From CAVRJC01 sp964505725 (GTDB lineage Bacteria; Actinomycetota; Acidimicrobiia; IMCC26256; DASPTH01): a DNA stretch of 43,066 bases. Each line of letters starts with the position of its first letter. Position 1 is the first letter of the stretch. The notes beneath the pieces were generated by a model. That model saw nothing but the letters and a program-made list of their open reading frames with translations, ran no database searches and was not told the origin of the DNA. A program made the position numbers and the translations under genes. Positions 1 through 8,483 of the stretch are shown here, piece after piece. The stretch covers positions 1 through 43,066 of the forward strand of contig CAZDJK010000104.1 of NCBI GenBank assembly GCA_964505725.1. The letters run 5' to 3'.

Positions 1-496
1 AAGACGGAGGCCAGCGGCCCGCCGAGCTCCGTCTCCACCACCGCCCGCACCTCGTCGAAAGGCTCGGGTGGCACCTGGTCGCGGAGCAGCTTGAACTCCG
101 CGACCAGCTCCTCGGGGAACAGGCCCTCGCCGCCCGAGACGATCTGGCCCAGCTTCACGTAGCTCGAGCCGAGCCGCTCGAACGCCCGCCGCAGGCGGCG
201 GGAGATCGCCGCCCGCGACCCGGGCCGGCGCCACTCGAGCAGGAACCAGGCGAGGAGCGCACCACCCACAACGGTGACGACGCGCACGAGCCGGCCGAGC
301 GGCGGGATCCGCCCGGAAGCCAGCAGCCGCGGCACCTCCATGCGGGTGCCGCGACGGAGCCGGTCGGCCTCCCAGCGCCACGGGATCGCCGCGGGATCGA
401 GAACCCAGGGGCCGTGGTCGCTGAACGCGCCGAACGCGAGGTCGGCAGGGGGCGACTCGGCGCCCGACGTCGGCGACGGTGTGGACATGCTCATCC
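1..496 (-). CDS. UbiB/ABC1-family kinase-like protein, N-terminal part (cut by window edge)
   Basis: Only the first ~165 residues are inside the window; the gene continues beyond position 1. It shows a short leader, a hydrophobic stretch around residues 65-80 and then the hallmark N-terminal block of the ABC1/AarF/UbiB atypical kinase family: LGSSYVKLGQIVSGG, followed by LFPEELVAEF and a conserved LRDQVPPEPF. In this family the block belongs to the KxGQ motif region that folds over the ATP site; members support isoprenoid quinone biosynthesis or lipid homeostasis at membranes. The catalytic core lies outside the window. Two in-frame ATGs compete (496 and 490); the one at 490 has an AGG six bases upstream and may be the true start. 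Family assignment is firm, cellular role is inference. Confidence 0.8.
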
Positions 497-567
497 TGCA
501 CGGTACCGGGCGCCGGCCGGGGCGGGCCCGGCCGGCGCACGTGCGGCCATACGGTGGGAGTCGGGGC

Positions 568-1119
568 TCAGCAGCTGCCGCCCCAGGGCGCCGCGCCCTG
601 CTGGGCGTACAGCGCCTGGGCCATCGCGTCTTGCTCGGGCGGCGGCGCCGCCGCCGGATCGAGGCCCACGAGGTCCGCGCGGCCGCTGGCGGCGGCGATG
701 CGGTTCCACGTGTCCGGCATGATCTGGTACGCACCGGCGGCGCCCGAACCGCCGGAGTTGTGGACGGAGTAGTCGCCTCCGCTCTCACGCTGGCGGATGC
801 ACGCCAGCACGCCGTTGACGGGGCCGGAGGGAGCAGCCGCCGCGAGTGCCGCGGCCGCGTCGGCGGCGGCCTGCGCCGCAGCGGCATCGGCGGCGTGCTG
901 CGCCACCGCGGCCTGCTGGGCGGCGATCAACCCGGACGCGGGGTCGGGCACCGCGGCAGGGGACGAGCCGGGGGAAGTGGCGGTCGGCCGCACCGCATGG
1001 AGCTTGTCGAGCTTCGGGTCGTTGAAGTGGTCGGTTCGGGACGGCGCCGCGTGGGCGACGCTGGCCGCGGCCACGACGGCTACGACCGGCGCCACGACGA
1101 GCGTGAACTGCCTGCGCAT
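568..1119 (-). CDS. Rpf-like secreted transglycosylase (resuscitation-promoting factor type)
   Basis: A 183-residue protein with a cleavable signal peptide (about residues 1-24, ending VAHAA), an Ala/Gln-rich low-complexity linker (about 64-97) and a C-terminal Rpf/transglycosylase domain (about 100-183). The domain has the catalytic Glu112 in RESGG, the GAAGAYQIMPDTW core and two cysteines (107 and 183) placed to form the usual disulfide. Rpf proteins cleave peptidoglycan glycan strands and help dormant actinobacterial cells regrow; here the enzyme should act outside the membrane. A strong AAGGAAGGAG Shine-Dalgarno lies about eight bases before the ATG. There is no LysM, G5 or DUF348 domain, so it is a short, minimal Rpf. 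The leader upstream is long and structured (see 1120-1418). Confidence 0.88.
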   Translation of the reverse strand: MRRQFTLVVAPVVAVVAAASVAHAAPSRTDHFNDPKLDKLHAVRPTATSPGSSPAAVPDPASGLIAAQQAAVAQHAADAAAAQAAADAAAALAAAAPSGPVNGVLACIRQRESGGDYSVHNSGGSGAAGAYQIMPDTWNRIAAASGRADLVGLDPAAAPPPEQDAMAQALYAQQGAAPWGGSC

Positions 1120-1418
1120 CGGCGGGCTCCTTCCTTTCTGCTCTGGCCCTCTGGGCCCTTGGGCCCTGTGGGCTGCCGGGGCGCGCGCGCGTCACGGCAG
1201 AGGTATCGGGGAAGGAAGGCTCCGAGCGTCGTGCACCCGCCCGCCGGGCCCGCACGAGTGGAGCTTCCGGCGCCGACGGTAGGCGCGGGTGCGCCGGTGG
1301 CTCCCAACGGGGCCACCCCGGGGCGCACGAAACGCCCGAATCAGGCAATCAGAGCATATACGTCAAGGTGTCGGCGCGCGGCCACGCCGGGCGACGGGGG
1401 ATCCGCAGAGGGGATGCT
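1120..1418 (-). promoter_or_regulatory. Long structured 5' leader of the rpf-like gene, no ORF
   Basis: This ~300-base gap holds no convincing gene. Read on the minus strand it has several short stems: GGGCG/CGCCC near 1320-1340, GGTGGC/GCCACC near 1291-1316, CTGCCG/CGGCAG near 1173-1200, then three close copies of a GGGCC(C)A motif just before the Shine-Dalgarno. Candidate promoter elements on the minus strand are TATGCT (1353-1358) and a TTGACG box (1361-1366). Rpf genes of other actinobacteria are often preceded by a c-di-AMP (ydaO-type) riboswitch. I do not see that riboswitch's conserved core here, so only a structured leader is claimed. Confidence 0.4.
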
Positions 1419-1628
1419 TCAGCTGCTTTGGCGCAGCTCCAGCTCCGCGTCTGCGCCGGCGGGGTACTTCATCCAGCGCTCCGAGTTGTCCTCGATGAAC
1501 GCGAGCATGCCGTCGCGGCCCATGAAGGCGACCTCGATGTGCGCGACCTCGAATTCCGCGCCGCGGTAGCGGATGAAGTCGCCCTCCTTCACGTCTGCTG
1601 CCTTGACCGTGGTCCACGTCTCTGCCAT
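1419..1628 (-). CDS. Small protein of unknown function, 69 residues
   Basis: I do not recognise a named family. The protein is short and looks like a single small beta-rich domain: it opens with VKAADVKEGDFIRYRG, which resembles the first strands of KOW/SH3-like barrels, and continues with alternating hydrophobic strands (FEVAHIEVAF, MLAFIEDN). It has no signal peptide or membrane segment. The ATG at 1628 lies 45 bases from the divergent flavoprotein start at 1674. The upstream GATCGGGGC is a poor Shine-Dalgarno. It precedes the rpf-like gene on the same strand, but the 300-base gap argues for separate transcription. Reality as a gene is supported by its protein-like composition and natural start and stop. 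Confidence 0.6.
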   Translation of the reverse strand: MAETWTTVKAADVKEGDFIRYRGAEFEVAHIEVAFMGRDGMLAFIEDNSERWMKYPAGADAELELRQSS

Positions 1629-1661
1629 GCCCCGATCATGCCTCATCCGCGAGGGGCGGGG

Positions 1662-1667
1662 TACGGT
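1662..1667 (+). promoter_or_regulatory. Putative -10 element (TACGGT) for leaderless flavoprotein mRNA
   Basis: TACGGT ends six bases before the ATG at 1674, so transcription would be expected to start at the A of the start codon. No Shine-Dalgarno is present in the 45-base divergent gap. Confidence 0.5.
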
Positions 1668-1673
1668 CGGCCC

Positions 1674-3266
1674 ATGGCCGATCCCGACGCCGTCGTGATC
1701 GGCGCGGGCCCGAACGGCCTGGTCGCGGCCAACCGCCTCGCCGACGCGGGATGGCGCGTGCTCGTGCTCGAGGCGCAGCCGGAGCCCGGCGGCGCGGTCC
1801 GCAGCGCCGAGCTCACGCACCCGGGCTTCGTGCACGACGTGTTCAGCGCGTTCTACCCCCTCGGCGCCGCGTCGCCGGTGATGCGCGCGCTCGGGCTCGA
1901 GGACCACGGTTTGCGGTGGCGCCGCGCGCCGCTGGTGCTGGCCCACCCCACGAGCGACGGCGCTTGCGCGGTGCTGTCCAGCTCGCTCGACGAGACCGCG
2001 GCGTCGCTCGATGCGGGAGCGCCCGGCGACGGCGACGCCTGGCGCGAGCTCTACCGCGGCTTCGAGACGATCAGCGAACCCCTCCTCGACGCGATGACGT
2101 CGCCGATCCCGCCGGTGCGCGGCGGCGTGCGGCTGGCGGCGGCCCTGGGCCCCGGCCGACTGCTGGAATTCGCGCGCACTTCCCTCCTGTCGGTGCGAGA
2201 GCTCGCATCCGACACGTTCCGCGGCGAGCCCGGCTCGCTCCTGCTCACCGGCAACGCCCTGCACAGCGACGTGAGCCCGGATGCCCCGCCCAGCGGGTTC
2301 CTCGGTTGGATGCTCACCTGCCTCGGCCAGCAGCACGGGTTCCCCGTGCCCGAAGGCGGGGCGTCGCAGCTCACCGCGGCGCTCGTGCACCGCCTCGAGG
2401 CGCGCGGCGGGCGCGTGCAGTGCAACGCCCGGGTGACCCAGGTGGTGGTGCGCGACCGCCGCGCGGTCGCGGTCGTGACCGACGACGGCACCACGGTCGA
2501 CGCGCCCCGCGGCGTGCTCGCCGACGTCGGCGCGCCCGCTCTGTACCGCGACCTCGTCGGCGAGGCGCATCTCCCTGCACGGGTGGTGGCCGGCCTCACG
2601 CGCTTCCGCTACGACTTCGCGACCTTCAAGGTGGACTGGGCACTCGACGGCGCGATCCCGTGGCGTGCCGAGCCGGCGACCCGCGCCGGCACGGTCCACG
2701 TCATCGACGACATGGCCGCGGTCACCGAGTACTCGGCGTCGCTGGCCGACGACCGCATCCCCGCGCGGCCGTACGTGCTCGTCGGGCAGATGAACAAGGC
2801 GGACCCGACGCGCTCGCCCGAGGGCACCGAGACGGTGTGGGCGTACACGCACCTCCCGTTCGAGCCGCGCGGCGACGCCGGCGACGAGCTACGCGGCGTA
2901 TGGGACGAGCGCGACGCCGACACGCTGGCCGACCGGATCGAGGCGCAGGTCGAACGACACGCTCCGGGGTTCCGGGCCCGCATCACCGCTCGGCACGTGC
3001 TCGCGCCGCCCGCGCTCGAGGCGCTCGACGCCAACCTGGTGCACGGGGCGCTCGGGGGCGGCACGATGGCGTTCTCCCAGCAGCTCGTGTTCCGCCCGGT
3101 GCCGGGGCTCGGGCGGGCCGAAACGCCCGTGCGCGGCCTCTTCCTGGCATCGGCGTCGGCGCACCCCGGAGGGGGTGTGCACGGCGCCTGCGGCGCCAAC
3201 GCCGCGCGCGCCGCGCTCGCGGCGGATCGCGTGCGACGGGTCGTCAGCGCCGCGAGACGACGCTGA
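1674..3266 (+). CDS. FAD-dependent oxidoreductase, phytoene desaturase/PYROXD2-like
   Basis: A 530-residue flavoprotein. The N-terminus carries the Rossmann dinucleotide-binding motif VVIGAGPNGLVAANRLA (residues ~6-22) followed by the acidic end of strand 2 (VLEAQPEPGGAVRS), as in carotenoid desaturases and PYROXD2-type oxidases. The C-terminus has the family's FAD-closing motif (LFLASASAHPGGGVHGACGA). Length is typical. The family oxidises or desaturates isoprenoid or other lipid substrates; no crtB or other carotenoid gene lies nearby, so the substrate is unknown. No signal peptide, so cytosolic or peripheral to the membrane. It converges on the glutamate dehydrogenase gene with a 14-base gap. 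A -10-like hexamer at 1662-1667 suggests a leaderless transcript. Confidence 0.85.
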   Translation: MADPDAVVIGAGPNGLVAANRLADAGWRVLVLEAQPEPGGAVRSAELTHPGFVHDVFSAFYPLGAASPVMRALGLEDHGLRWRRAPLVLAHPTSDGACAVLSSSLDETAASLDAGAPGDGDAWRELYRGFETISEPLLDAMTSPIPPVRGGVRLAAALGPGRLLEFARTSLLSVRELASDTFRGEPGSLLLTGNALHSDVSPDAPPSGFLGWMLTCLGQQHGFPVPEGGASQLTAALVHRLEARGGRVQCNARVTQVVVRDRRAVAVVTDDGTTVDAPRGVLADVGAPALYRDLVGEAHLPARVVAGLTRFRYDFATFKVDWALDGAIPWRAEPATRAGTVHVIDDMAAVTEYSASLADDRIPARPYVLVGQMNKADPTRSPEGTETVWAYTHLPFEPRGDAGDELRGVWDERDADTLADRIEAQVERHAPGFRARITARHVLAPPALEALDANLVHGALGGGTMAFSQQLVFRPVPGLGRAETPVRGLFLASASAHPGGGVHGACGANAARAALAADRVRRVVSAARRR

Positions 3267-3280
3267 CGCGTGTCGACCCG

Positions 3281-6200
3281 TCAGCCGTGGTCGACGCTCA
3301 ACTCCCGTAGCGCCCGACGCGCTACGGCGAGGGTGGTGAGGTCGAAGACGCCTGCGGCCTCGATGTCGCGCAACACCTGGAGATAGCGGTCGACCGCCAA
3401 CTCGTGCGCACGGATCCACGCGTCGACGCGGTCCTCCGGAGCGGCAGCGCGATCGGTCGTCGTGAGCACGGTGTCGGTAAGCGCGTGGTGGGCATCGTGG
3501 ACGTCGTCGCGCAGCGCGGCGCGCGCCTCCGTCTGCCAGCGGTCCGCGCGCGGCAGCGCGCCAACGCGTTCGCGAAGCCAGTCGAGGCGCAGCCGGTCGG
3601 ACAGGCCGAAGTGCACCGTTCCGGCCGTCACCACCGACTCGCCGAGGGCACGAGCGACGTCTACGAGGTCGAACGAGCCCGGCGTCCACTCACTGCAGGC
3701 GACCTGCTCGGCCAATGCCTCGGGCACCCGTGCGGCCACGAGCCGTTGCACCTCCTGGCGGTAGCGGGATGCGCAGGAGCCGCTCAACAGCTCGGGGAGC
3801 GCGGTTACGAGCTCACTCACACCGGGTCGGTACTGCGCGACCATCGGCCCGAGCCGGAGCGGCGCCTCGCGCAGCACGAGGCGACGCGCGGCGCGCTCGA
3901 CGAGCCGGCGGACTGCGAGGAACATGCCGTCCTGTACCGATGCGTCGACGACCAGGTCGAGGTCGTCGATCCGGGCCCAGAGGTCGGGCACCGAGAAGGC
4001 GTCCCGGGCCACGACGTGTGCACGCGCGAGCAGCGGGAGGGCGGCGCCGGTCTCGTCGTTGAGCCGGGAGAGGAAGCTGATCCCGGCGCGGTTCACGACC
4101 GCGTTGGCGACCGCCGTCGCCACGATCTCACGTCGCAACGGGTGCGCATCCATCGCGGCCGGGAACCGCTCCCGGAGCGCCGGAGGGAAATAGTCGACGA
4201 GCGCGCGGTGGAGGTACGGATCGTCGGGCACGTCGGAGGCCACGAGCGCCCGTTCGAGATCGAGCTTCGTGTAGGCGAGGAGCACCGCGAGCTCCGGCGA
4301 CGTGAGACCGAGCCCGGCCACGTGGCGTTCCTGCAGCTCCTTTGGCGAGGGAAGGCCCTCGAGCGCCCGGTCGAAATGGCCCGAGAGCTCGAGCCGTTCG
4401 ATCTGCCGTGCGTGCACACCGACCAGCGCCGCGGCCTCCACCGACGCGATCTCGAGCGCGTTCGCCTGGGCCTCGTTGTCGGCGAGCACCAGCGCCGCGA
4501 CGTCGTCGGTCATCGCGTGGAGGAGAGGGATGCGCTCCCCGGGCGTGAGCGTGCCGTCGGCGATCGCGGCCCGCAGCAAGATCTTCACGTTCACTTCGTG
4601 GTCGGAGGCGTCAACCCCGGCGGAGTTGTCGATCGCGTCGGTGTTGATCCGACCCCCGGCAAGCGCGTACTCCACGCGTGCGCGCTGGGTGAAGCCGAGG
4701 TTCCCCCCCTCCGCCACCACGCGGCAGCGCAGCTCGGAGGCGTCGACGCGGACGTCGTCGTTGGCGCGGTCGCCGACGTCCAGGTGCGACTCGGTGGTGG
4801 CCTTCACGAACGTGCCGACCCCGCCGCTCCACATGAGATCGACCGGCGCACGCAGGATTGCGCGGACGATCTCGTCGGGCGTGAGCGCCGATGCCTCGAC
4901 ATCGAGCGCGCGTCGCGCCTCGGGGCTCAGCGAGACCGCCTTCGCCGAACGGGCGACCACCGTGCCGCCGGTCGAGAGCACGGCGGGGTCGTAGTCGGCC
5001 CATGACGAGCCCGGCAGCTCGAACAGGCGCCGCCGCTCCTCGAAGCTCGCATCGGGATCCGGATCGGGATCGACGAACACGTGGCGGTGGTCGAAGGCCG
5101 CGACGAGCTTCAGCCGGCGCGACCGCAGCAGCCCGTTGCCGAACACGTCGCCGGACATGTCGCCGATGCCGACGACGGTGAGGCTCGCGGTGTCGGCGTC
5201 GACGCCCCGCGCTCGGAAGTGCGCACGCACGGAGACCCAGGCCCCCCGGGCGGTGATCCCCATCGCCTTGTGGTCGTAGCCGGTGGACCCGCCCGACGCG
5301 AACGCGTCGCCCAGCCAGTAGCCGTACTCGGCCGCGAGCTCGTTCGCGGTGTCGGAGTAGCTCGCGGTCCCCTTGTCGGCGGCAACGACGAGATAGGGGT
5401 CGTCCCCGTCGAGCCGGACGATGCCGGGGGGAGGCTCGATGCGGCCGTCGACGCGGTTGTCGGTGACGTCGAGGAGCCCGCGGACGAAGGTGCAGTACGC
5501 GTCGAGCGGAGCGCCCGCCTTGACGACGAAGCCGCCCTTGGCCCCCACCGGGACGATCACCGAGTTCTTGGCCGACTGGGCCTTCATCAGGCCGAGGACC
5601 TCGGTGCGGAAGTCCTCCCGTCGGTCCGACCAACGGACCCCTCCGCGCGCCACATCGCCGGCGCGGAGATGGACACCTTCGACGGTCGGCGCGTACACCC
5701 AGATCTCGTGGTGGGGGCGCGGGTCCGGGAGGAAGGGGAGCGCGAGCGGATCCAGCTTGAACGAGACCCAGGGCTTGAGCGCACCCGCCGCGTCGCGCTG
5801 GAAGGCGTTGGTACGCACGATCGCCCGGACGACCGCGAGCGCGGCGCGCAGGATGCGGTCCTCGTCGAGCGCGGCGACCGCGTCGATGACCCGTGTGAGC
5901 TCGGTAACGAGCTCGGCGGCGACCTCGACCGGGCTCCCGACGGCATCCCCCGCGGGATCGAAGCGGGAACGGAAGACGTCGACGAGCAGCCTCGCAGCGA
6001 CCGGGTTCCCGACGAGCGTGCTCGACACGTACTCCTCGGTGAAACGCACACCGGCTTGGCGCAGGTAGCGGGCGAGCGCGCGCACGATCACGACCTCCCG
6101 ACCGGACAGGCCCGCGTAGAGCACGAGCCGGTTCAGCGCGTCGTCCTCCACCGCCCCCGCGACCACGTCGCGGAACACCTCCGCCATCCGGGCGCGTGTG

Positions 6201-8005
6201 CCGAGATCGTCGATGCCCGCGATGCCGGGCGACTCGGGAGGCGCCGCGCGCACGCCGAACACGTCGATCCAGCGCGGCGCGCCGTCGGCGAACGCGACCA
6301 GGTAGGGGCGCTCGTCGACCACGGTGACCCCGAGGTTCTCCAGCACGGGCACGACGTCCGACAGCACGAGCGGCGGACCCGCGCGGAAGAGCTTGATCCG
6401 CGCGGACTCCGAGGTGTCGGGCTCGATCTCGATCTGGAGGTCGTCGGTCGGCTCGAGTCGTTCGAGCACCGCGATGTCGTCGACCGCCCGGGAAGCGGGC
6501 ACATCGCTCTGGTACCCCTCCGGGAACGCGCTCGCGAACCGGCGCGCGGCCTCGATGCCGGGCTCCTCACCCCGCGATTCCACGAGCGCGTGGCGCAGGT
6601 CGTCGGTCCAGGCGCGTGCGATGCGCGCGACCTCGCGCTCCAGCGCGTCGGTGTCGACCTCGACGAGCGGGTCGTCGGTCGTGACCACGACATGGATGCG
6701 GGCGAGGAACGAATCGGTGACGAGCACCGTGTAGTCGGCTCCGGTGCCGGCGAACGCGCGACGCAGCGTGTCGACGATCCGTGCCCGCACCGGGGTGGTG
6801 TACCGGTCGCGGGGCAGATAGACGAGGCACGACACGAAGTTGCCGAACTCGTCGCGGCTGACGAACAGCCGGGCGCGGCGCTGTTCGCCCATGCGCACGA
6901 TCTCGAGGGCGAGCGCGCACAGCTCGTCGACCGGGAGCCTGAACAGCTCCGCGCGCGGGTACGTCTCCAGCACGTTCACGAGCGTGCGGGACTCGTGGGA
7001 CCCCGCGCGGAGGCCCGACCGCTCGAGCACCGCGGCCACCTTGTCGCGTATCACGGGGATGCGCGCCGTGCTCTCGGTGAACACGTCGGCGGTGTACAGG
7101 CCGGTGAACCGGTGCTCGCCCACGACGCGCCCAACCGGATCGAAGCGCTTGACACCGACGTAGTCGAGGGCGACCGCCCGGTGCACGGTGGAGTGCGGGC
7201 GCGCGCGCGTGAGCGTGAGCACCCAGGGCTCGCGCGCCCGCCGCCTCGTCTCGGGGCGCATGCGGGAGAACGTGCGCGCGTACTGCGACAGCTCGCGCCG
7301 CCGCACGACGCCGAGCGGAGACGAGGGAACGAGGCGGAGCGCGTCGTCGCCGTCGATCTCGACGAGGTCGTACTCGCAGTAGCCCTCGAACGTGAAGTGA
7401 TCGTCGACGAGCCACTCGAGGAAGGCGGCCGACTGCGCGGCGTCGTCCGGCGGGACGGTTGGAGGAGGTGACGACCGCAGCTCGACGGCGAGGGCGAGCG
7501 CCTTCGCCCGCATCGGCGCCCAGTCGTCGACGACCAGCCTCAGGTCCTCGAGCACTCCCACGACCGCCGTATGCAGCGCATCGAGCGCGCGACGGCCGGT
7601 CTCGCGGTCGATCTCGAAGTGCAGGAACGCCTCGGGCGCACCCGGCGCCGCCCGCGACCCGGTGGCGATCTCCCGGAGCGTGCCCGACCCGTCGCGGCGG
7701 ACGGTGACCACGAGGGACACGACCGTGTGCACGTCGTACCCGCGCCCCACGAGCACGGCGCGGATGGAGTCGAGCAGGAACGGACGGTCGTCGCTCACCA
7801 CCTCGACCACCGTGTGCGGCGAATCCCAGCCGTGGTCGGCGCGGTTCGGGTTGAGCACGCGCACCTCGGTCTCGTCCGAGGCCCTCACCGCGCCGAACGC
7901 GAGCAGCGCCCGCGCCGCGCCCTCGGCCGACGCGCGCGCGGCAGGATTTTCACCCGGCTCGGCCGCGGCGACGAACTCCTCGACGAATCCCGAGCCCTCG
8001 CTCAC
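3281..8005 (-). CDS. gdh: NAD-specific glutamate dehydrogenase, large (~180 kDa) type
   Basis: A 1,574-residue protein of the L-180-type NAD-GDH family, which interconverts glutamate and 2-oxoglutarate plus ammonia, mainly in the catabolic direction. The N-terminal ~700 residues form the regulatory ACT-like region. The catalytic core includes PVGAKGGFVVK near residue 820, GDMSGDVFGNG near 950, AEGGNLGFTQRAR near 1100 and RINTDAIDNSAGVDASDHE near 1125, all diagnostic. The frame is open upstream as far as 8422, but the extra 139 residues are Arg/Pro/Ser-rich, unlike the family, and overlap the opposite small gene. The GTG at 8005 is chosen because the family-like sequence begins there and a TAGCCT hexamer sits eight bases upstream. 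Length matches the family (about 1,600). Monocistronic. Confidence 0.93.
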   Translation of the reverse strand: MSEGSGFVEEFVAAAEPGENPAARASAEGAARALLAFGAVRASDETEVRVLNPNRADHGWDSPHTVVEVVSDDRPFLLDSIRAVLVGRGYDVHTVVSLVVTVRRDGSGTLREIATGSRAAPGAPEAFLHFEIDRETGRRALDALHTAVVGVLEDLRLVVDDWAPMRAKALALAVELRSSPPPTVPPDDAAQSAAFLEWLVDDHFTFEGYCEYDLVEIDGDDALRLVPSSPLGVVRRRELSQYARTFSRMRPETRRRAREPWVLTLTRARPHSTVHRAVALDYVGVKRFDPVGRVVGEHRFTGLYTADVFTESTARIPVIRDKVAAVLERSGLRAGSHESRTLVNVLETYPRAELFRLPVDELCALALEIVRMGEQRRARLFVSRDEFGNFVSCLVYLPRDRYTTPVRARIVDTLRRAFAGTGADYTVLVTDSFLARIHVVVTTDDPLVEVDTDALEREVARIARAWTDDLRHALVESRGEEPGIEAARRFASAFPEGYQSDVPASRAVDDIAVLERLEPTDDLQIEIEPDTSESARIKLFRAGPPLVLSDVVPVLENLGVTVVDERPYLVAFADGAPRWIDVFGVRAAPPESPGIAGIDDLGTRARMAEVFRDVVAGAVEDDALNRLVLYAGLSGREVVIVRALARYLRQAGVRFTEEYVSSTLVGNPVAARLLVDVFRSRFDPAGDAVGSPVEVAAELVTELTRVIDAVAALDEDRILRAALAVVRAIVRTNAFQRDAAGALKPWVSFKLDPLALPFLPDPRPHHEIWVYAPTVEGVHLRAGDVARGGVRWSDRREDFRTEVLGLMKAQSAKNSVIVPVGAKGGFVVKAGAPLDAYCTFVRGLLDVTDNRVDGRIEPPPGIVRLDGDDPYLVVAADKGTASYSDTANELAAEYGYWLGDAFASGGSTGYDHKAMGITARGAWVSVRAHFRARGVDADTASLTVVGIGDMSGDVFGNGLLRSRRLKLVAAFDHRHVFVDPDPDPDASFEERRRLFELPGSSWADYDPAVLSTGGTVVARSAKAVSLSPEARRALDVEASALTPDEIVRAILRAPVDLMWSGGVGTFVKATTESHLDVGDRANDDVRVDASELRCRVVAEGGNLGFTQRARVEYALAGGRINTDAIDNSAGVDASDHEVNVKILLRAAIADGTLTPGERIPLLHAMTDDVAALVLADNEAQANALEIASVEAAALVGVHARQIERLELSGHFDRALEGLPSPKELQERHVAGLGLTSPELAVLLAYTKLDLERALVASDVPDDPYLHRALVDYFPPALRERFPAAMDAHPLRREIVATAVANAVVNRAGISFLSRLNDETGAALPLLARAHVVARDAFSVPDLWARIDDLDLVVDASVQDGMFLAVRRLVERAARRLVLREAPLRLGPMVAQYRPGVSELVTALPELLSGSCASRYRQEVQRLVAARVPEALAEQVACSEWTPGSFDLVDVARALGESVVTAGTVHFGLSDRLRLDWLRERVGALPRADRWQTEARAALRDDVHDAHHALTDTVLTTTDRAAAPEDRVDAWIRAHELAVDRYLQVLRDIEAAGVFDLTTLAVARRALRELSVDHG

Positions 8006-8013
8006 GAGGGCAA

Positions 8014-8019
8014 AGGCTA
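8014..8019 (-). promoter_or_regulatory. Putative -10 element (TAGCCT) of the glutamate dehydrogenase gene
   Basis: On the minus strand TAGCCT ends eight bases before the GTG at 8005. This predicts a one- to two-base leader. No Shine-Dalgarno is visible. Confidence 0.4.
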
Positions 8020-8121
8020 CGGCTCGCTCCGGTGCGCGCCGGTCTTCCGGGCGCCGGCGGCATCCCCCATCGACCGGGCCGGTCGCGCCACACTCTCGAT
8101 CCCCGATCCCGAGGAGCACCG

Positions 8122-8325
8122 GTGGAGCCCGTCGAGCTCGAACCCGTCGACATGGAGTGCATGCGCTGCCGTCAGGTGGCGCCGATGCGGTTCTACGGCT
8201 TGTGCACGGGCTGCCGGGAGGAGCTCCACGCGAGGTACGACGGCGTCGGGCGGGTGATCGAGGTCGCGGAGTACGAGCCCAAGATGAACGTGACCCCGAA
8301 CGCGGTGGCGCTGAAGGCCGACTGA
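8122..8325 (+). CDS. Zinc-ribbon-like miniprotein, 67 residues
   Basis: A 67-residue protein with two cysteine pairs, MECMRC (Cys at ~12 and 15) and LCTGC (Cys at ~27 and 30). The CxxC-x11-CxxC spacing fits a small zinc ribbon or zinc knuckle. The rest is polar with an acidic start (EPVELEPVDM) and no membrane segment. The GTG at 8122 is preceded by GAGGAG at a five-base distance. It is transcribed divergently from the glutamate dehydrogenase gene, 116 bases away. The function is unknown; such proteins may bind nucleic acid or act as adaptors, but nothing here decides it. Cysteine spacing is the main evidence that this frame is real, as the opposite strand is open here too. Confidence 0.65.
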   Translation: MEPVELEPVDMECMRCRQVAPMRFYGLCTGCREELHARYDGVGRVIEVAEYEPKMNVTPNAVALKAD

Positions 8326-8405
8326 GCGACCGGCACCGCGAGGGGGCCCCGGCGTTGCGTCCGGGCCGCCCGTCGCGGCCTGCTCCGGGCAGCGCGGCGC
8401 GGGGA

Positions 8406-8411
8406 TAGGCT
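8406..8411 (+). promoter_or_regulatory. Putative -10 element (TAGGCT) upstream of the beta-propeller-like gene
   Basis: TAGGCT lies about 70 bases before the ATG at 8484, predicting a leader of roughly 65 bases that would contain the 12-base tandem repeat and the GAGGAGG Shine-Dalgarno. Confidence 0.35.
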
Positions 8412-8449
8412 CGGAGGGTCACCCCGACGCGGGGAAGAGGACACAGGAC

Positions 8450-8473
8450 GCGCGTTGACGAGCGCGTTGACGA
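8450..8473 (+). repeat. Two perfect tandem copies of a 12-base unit
   Basis: GCGCGTTGACGA occurs twice back to back directly before the Shine-Dalgarno of the gene at 8484. It lies in the presumed 5' leader. Confidence 0.8.
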
Positions 8474-8483
8474 GGAGGTCGCG

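Noticed and set aside
1120..1418. ydaO-type c-di-AMP riboswitch before the rpf-like gene
   Set aside because: Context fits, but I could not find the conserved core by eye; reported only as a structured leader.
3404..5005. 533-codon plus-strand frame opposite the 3' half of the glutamate dehydrogenase
   Set aside because: Same strand-shadow pattern in GC-rich DNA; no recognisable domain and no ribosome binding site.
5081..7471. 796-codon open frame on the plus strand opposite the glutamate dehydrogenase
   Set aside because: Arg/Gly/Asp-rich shadow without family motifs; the opposite strand carries a clear conserved enzyme.
8006..8422. N-terminal extension of the glutamate dehydrogenase frame (139 codons)
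   Set aside because: Arg/Pro/Ser-rich, absent from the family, and overlapping a small opposite gene; GTG at 8005 has a promoter-like hexamer.
8450..8473. Repeat array (CRISPR-like) near 8450, and the similar unit at 19791
   Set aside because: Only two adjacent 12-base copies without spacers in each place; simple tandem duplications.
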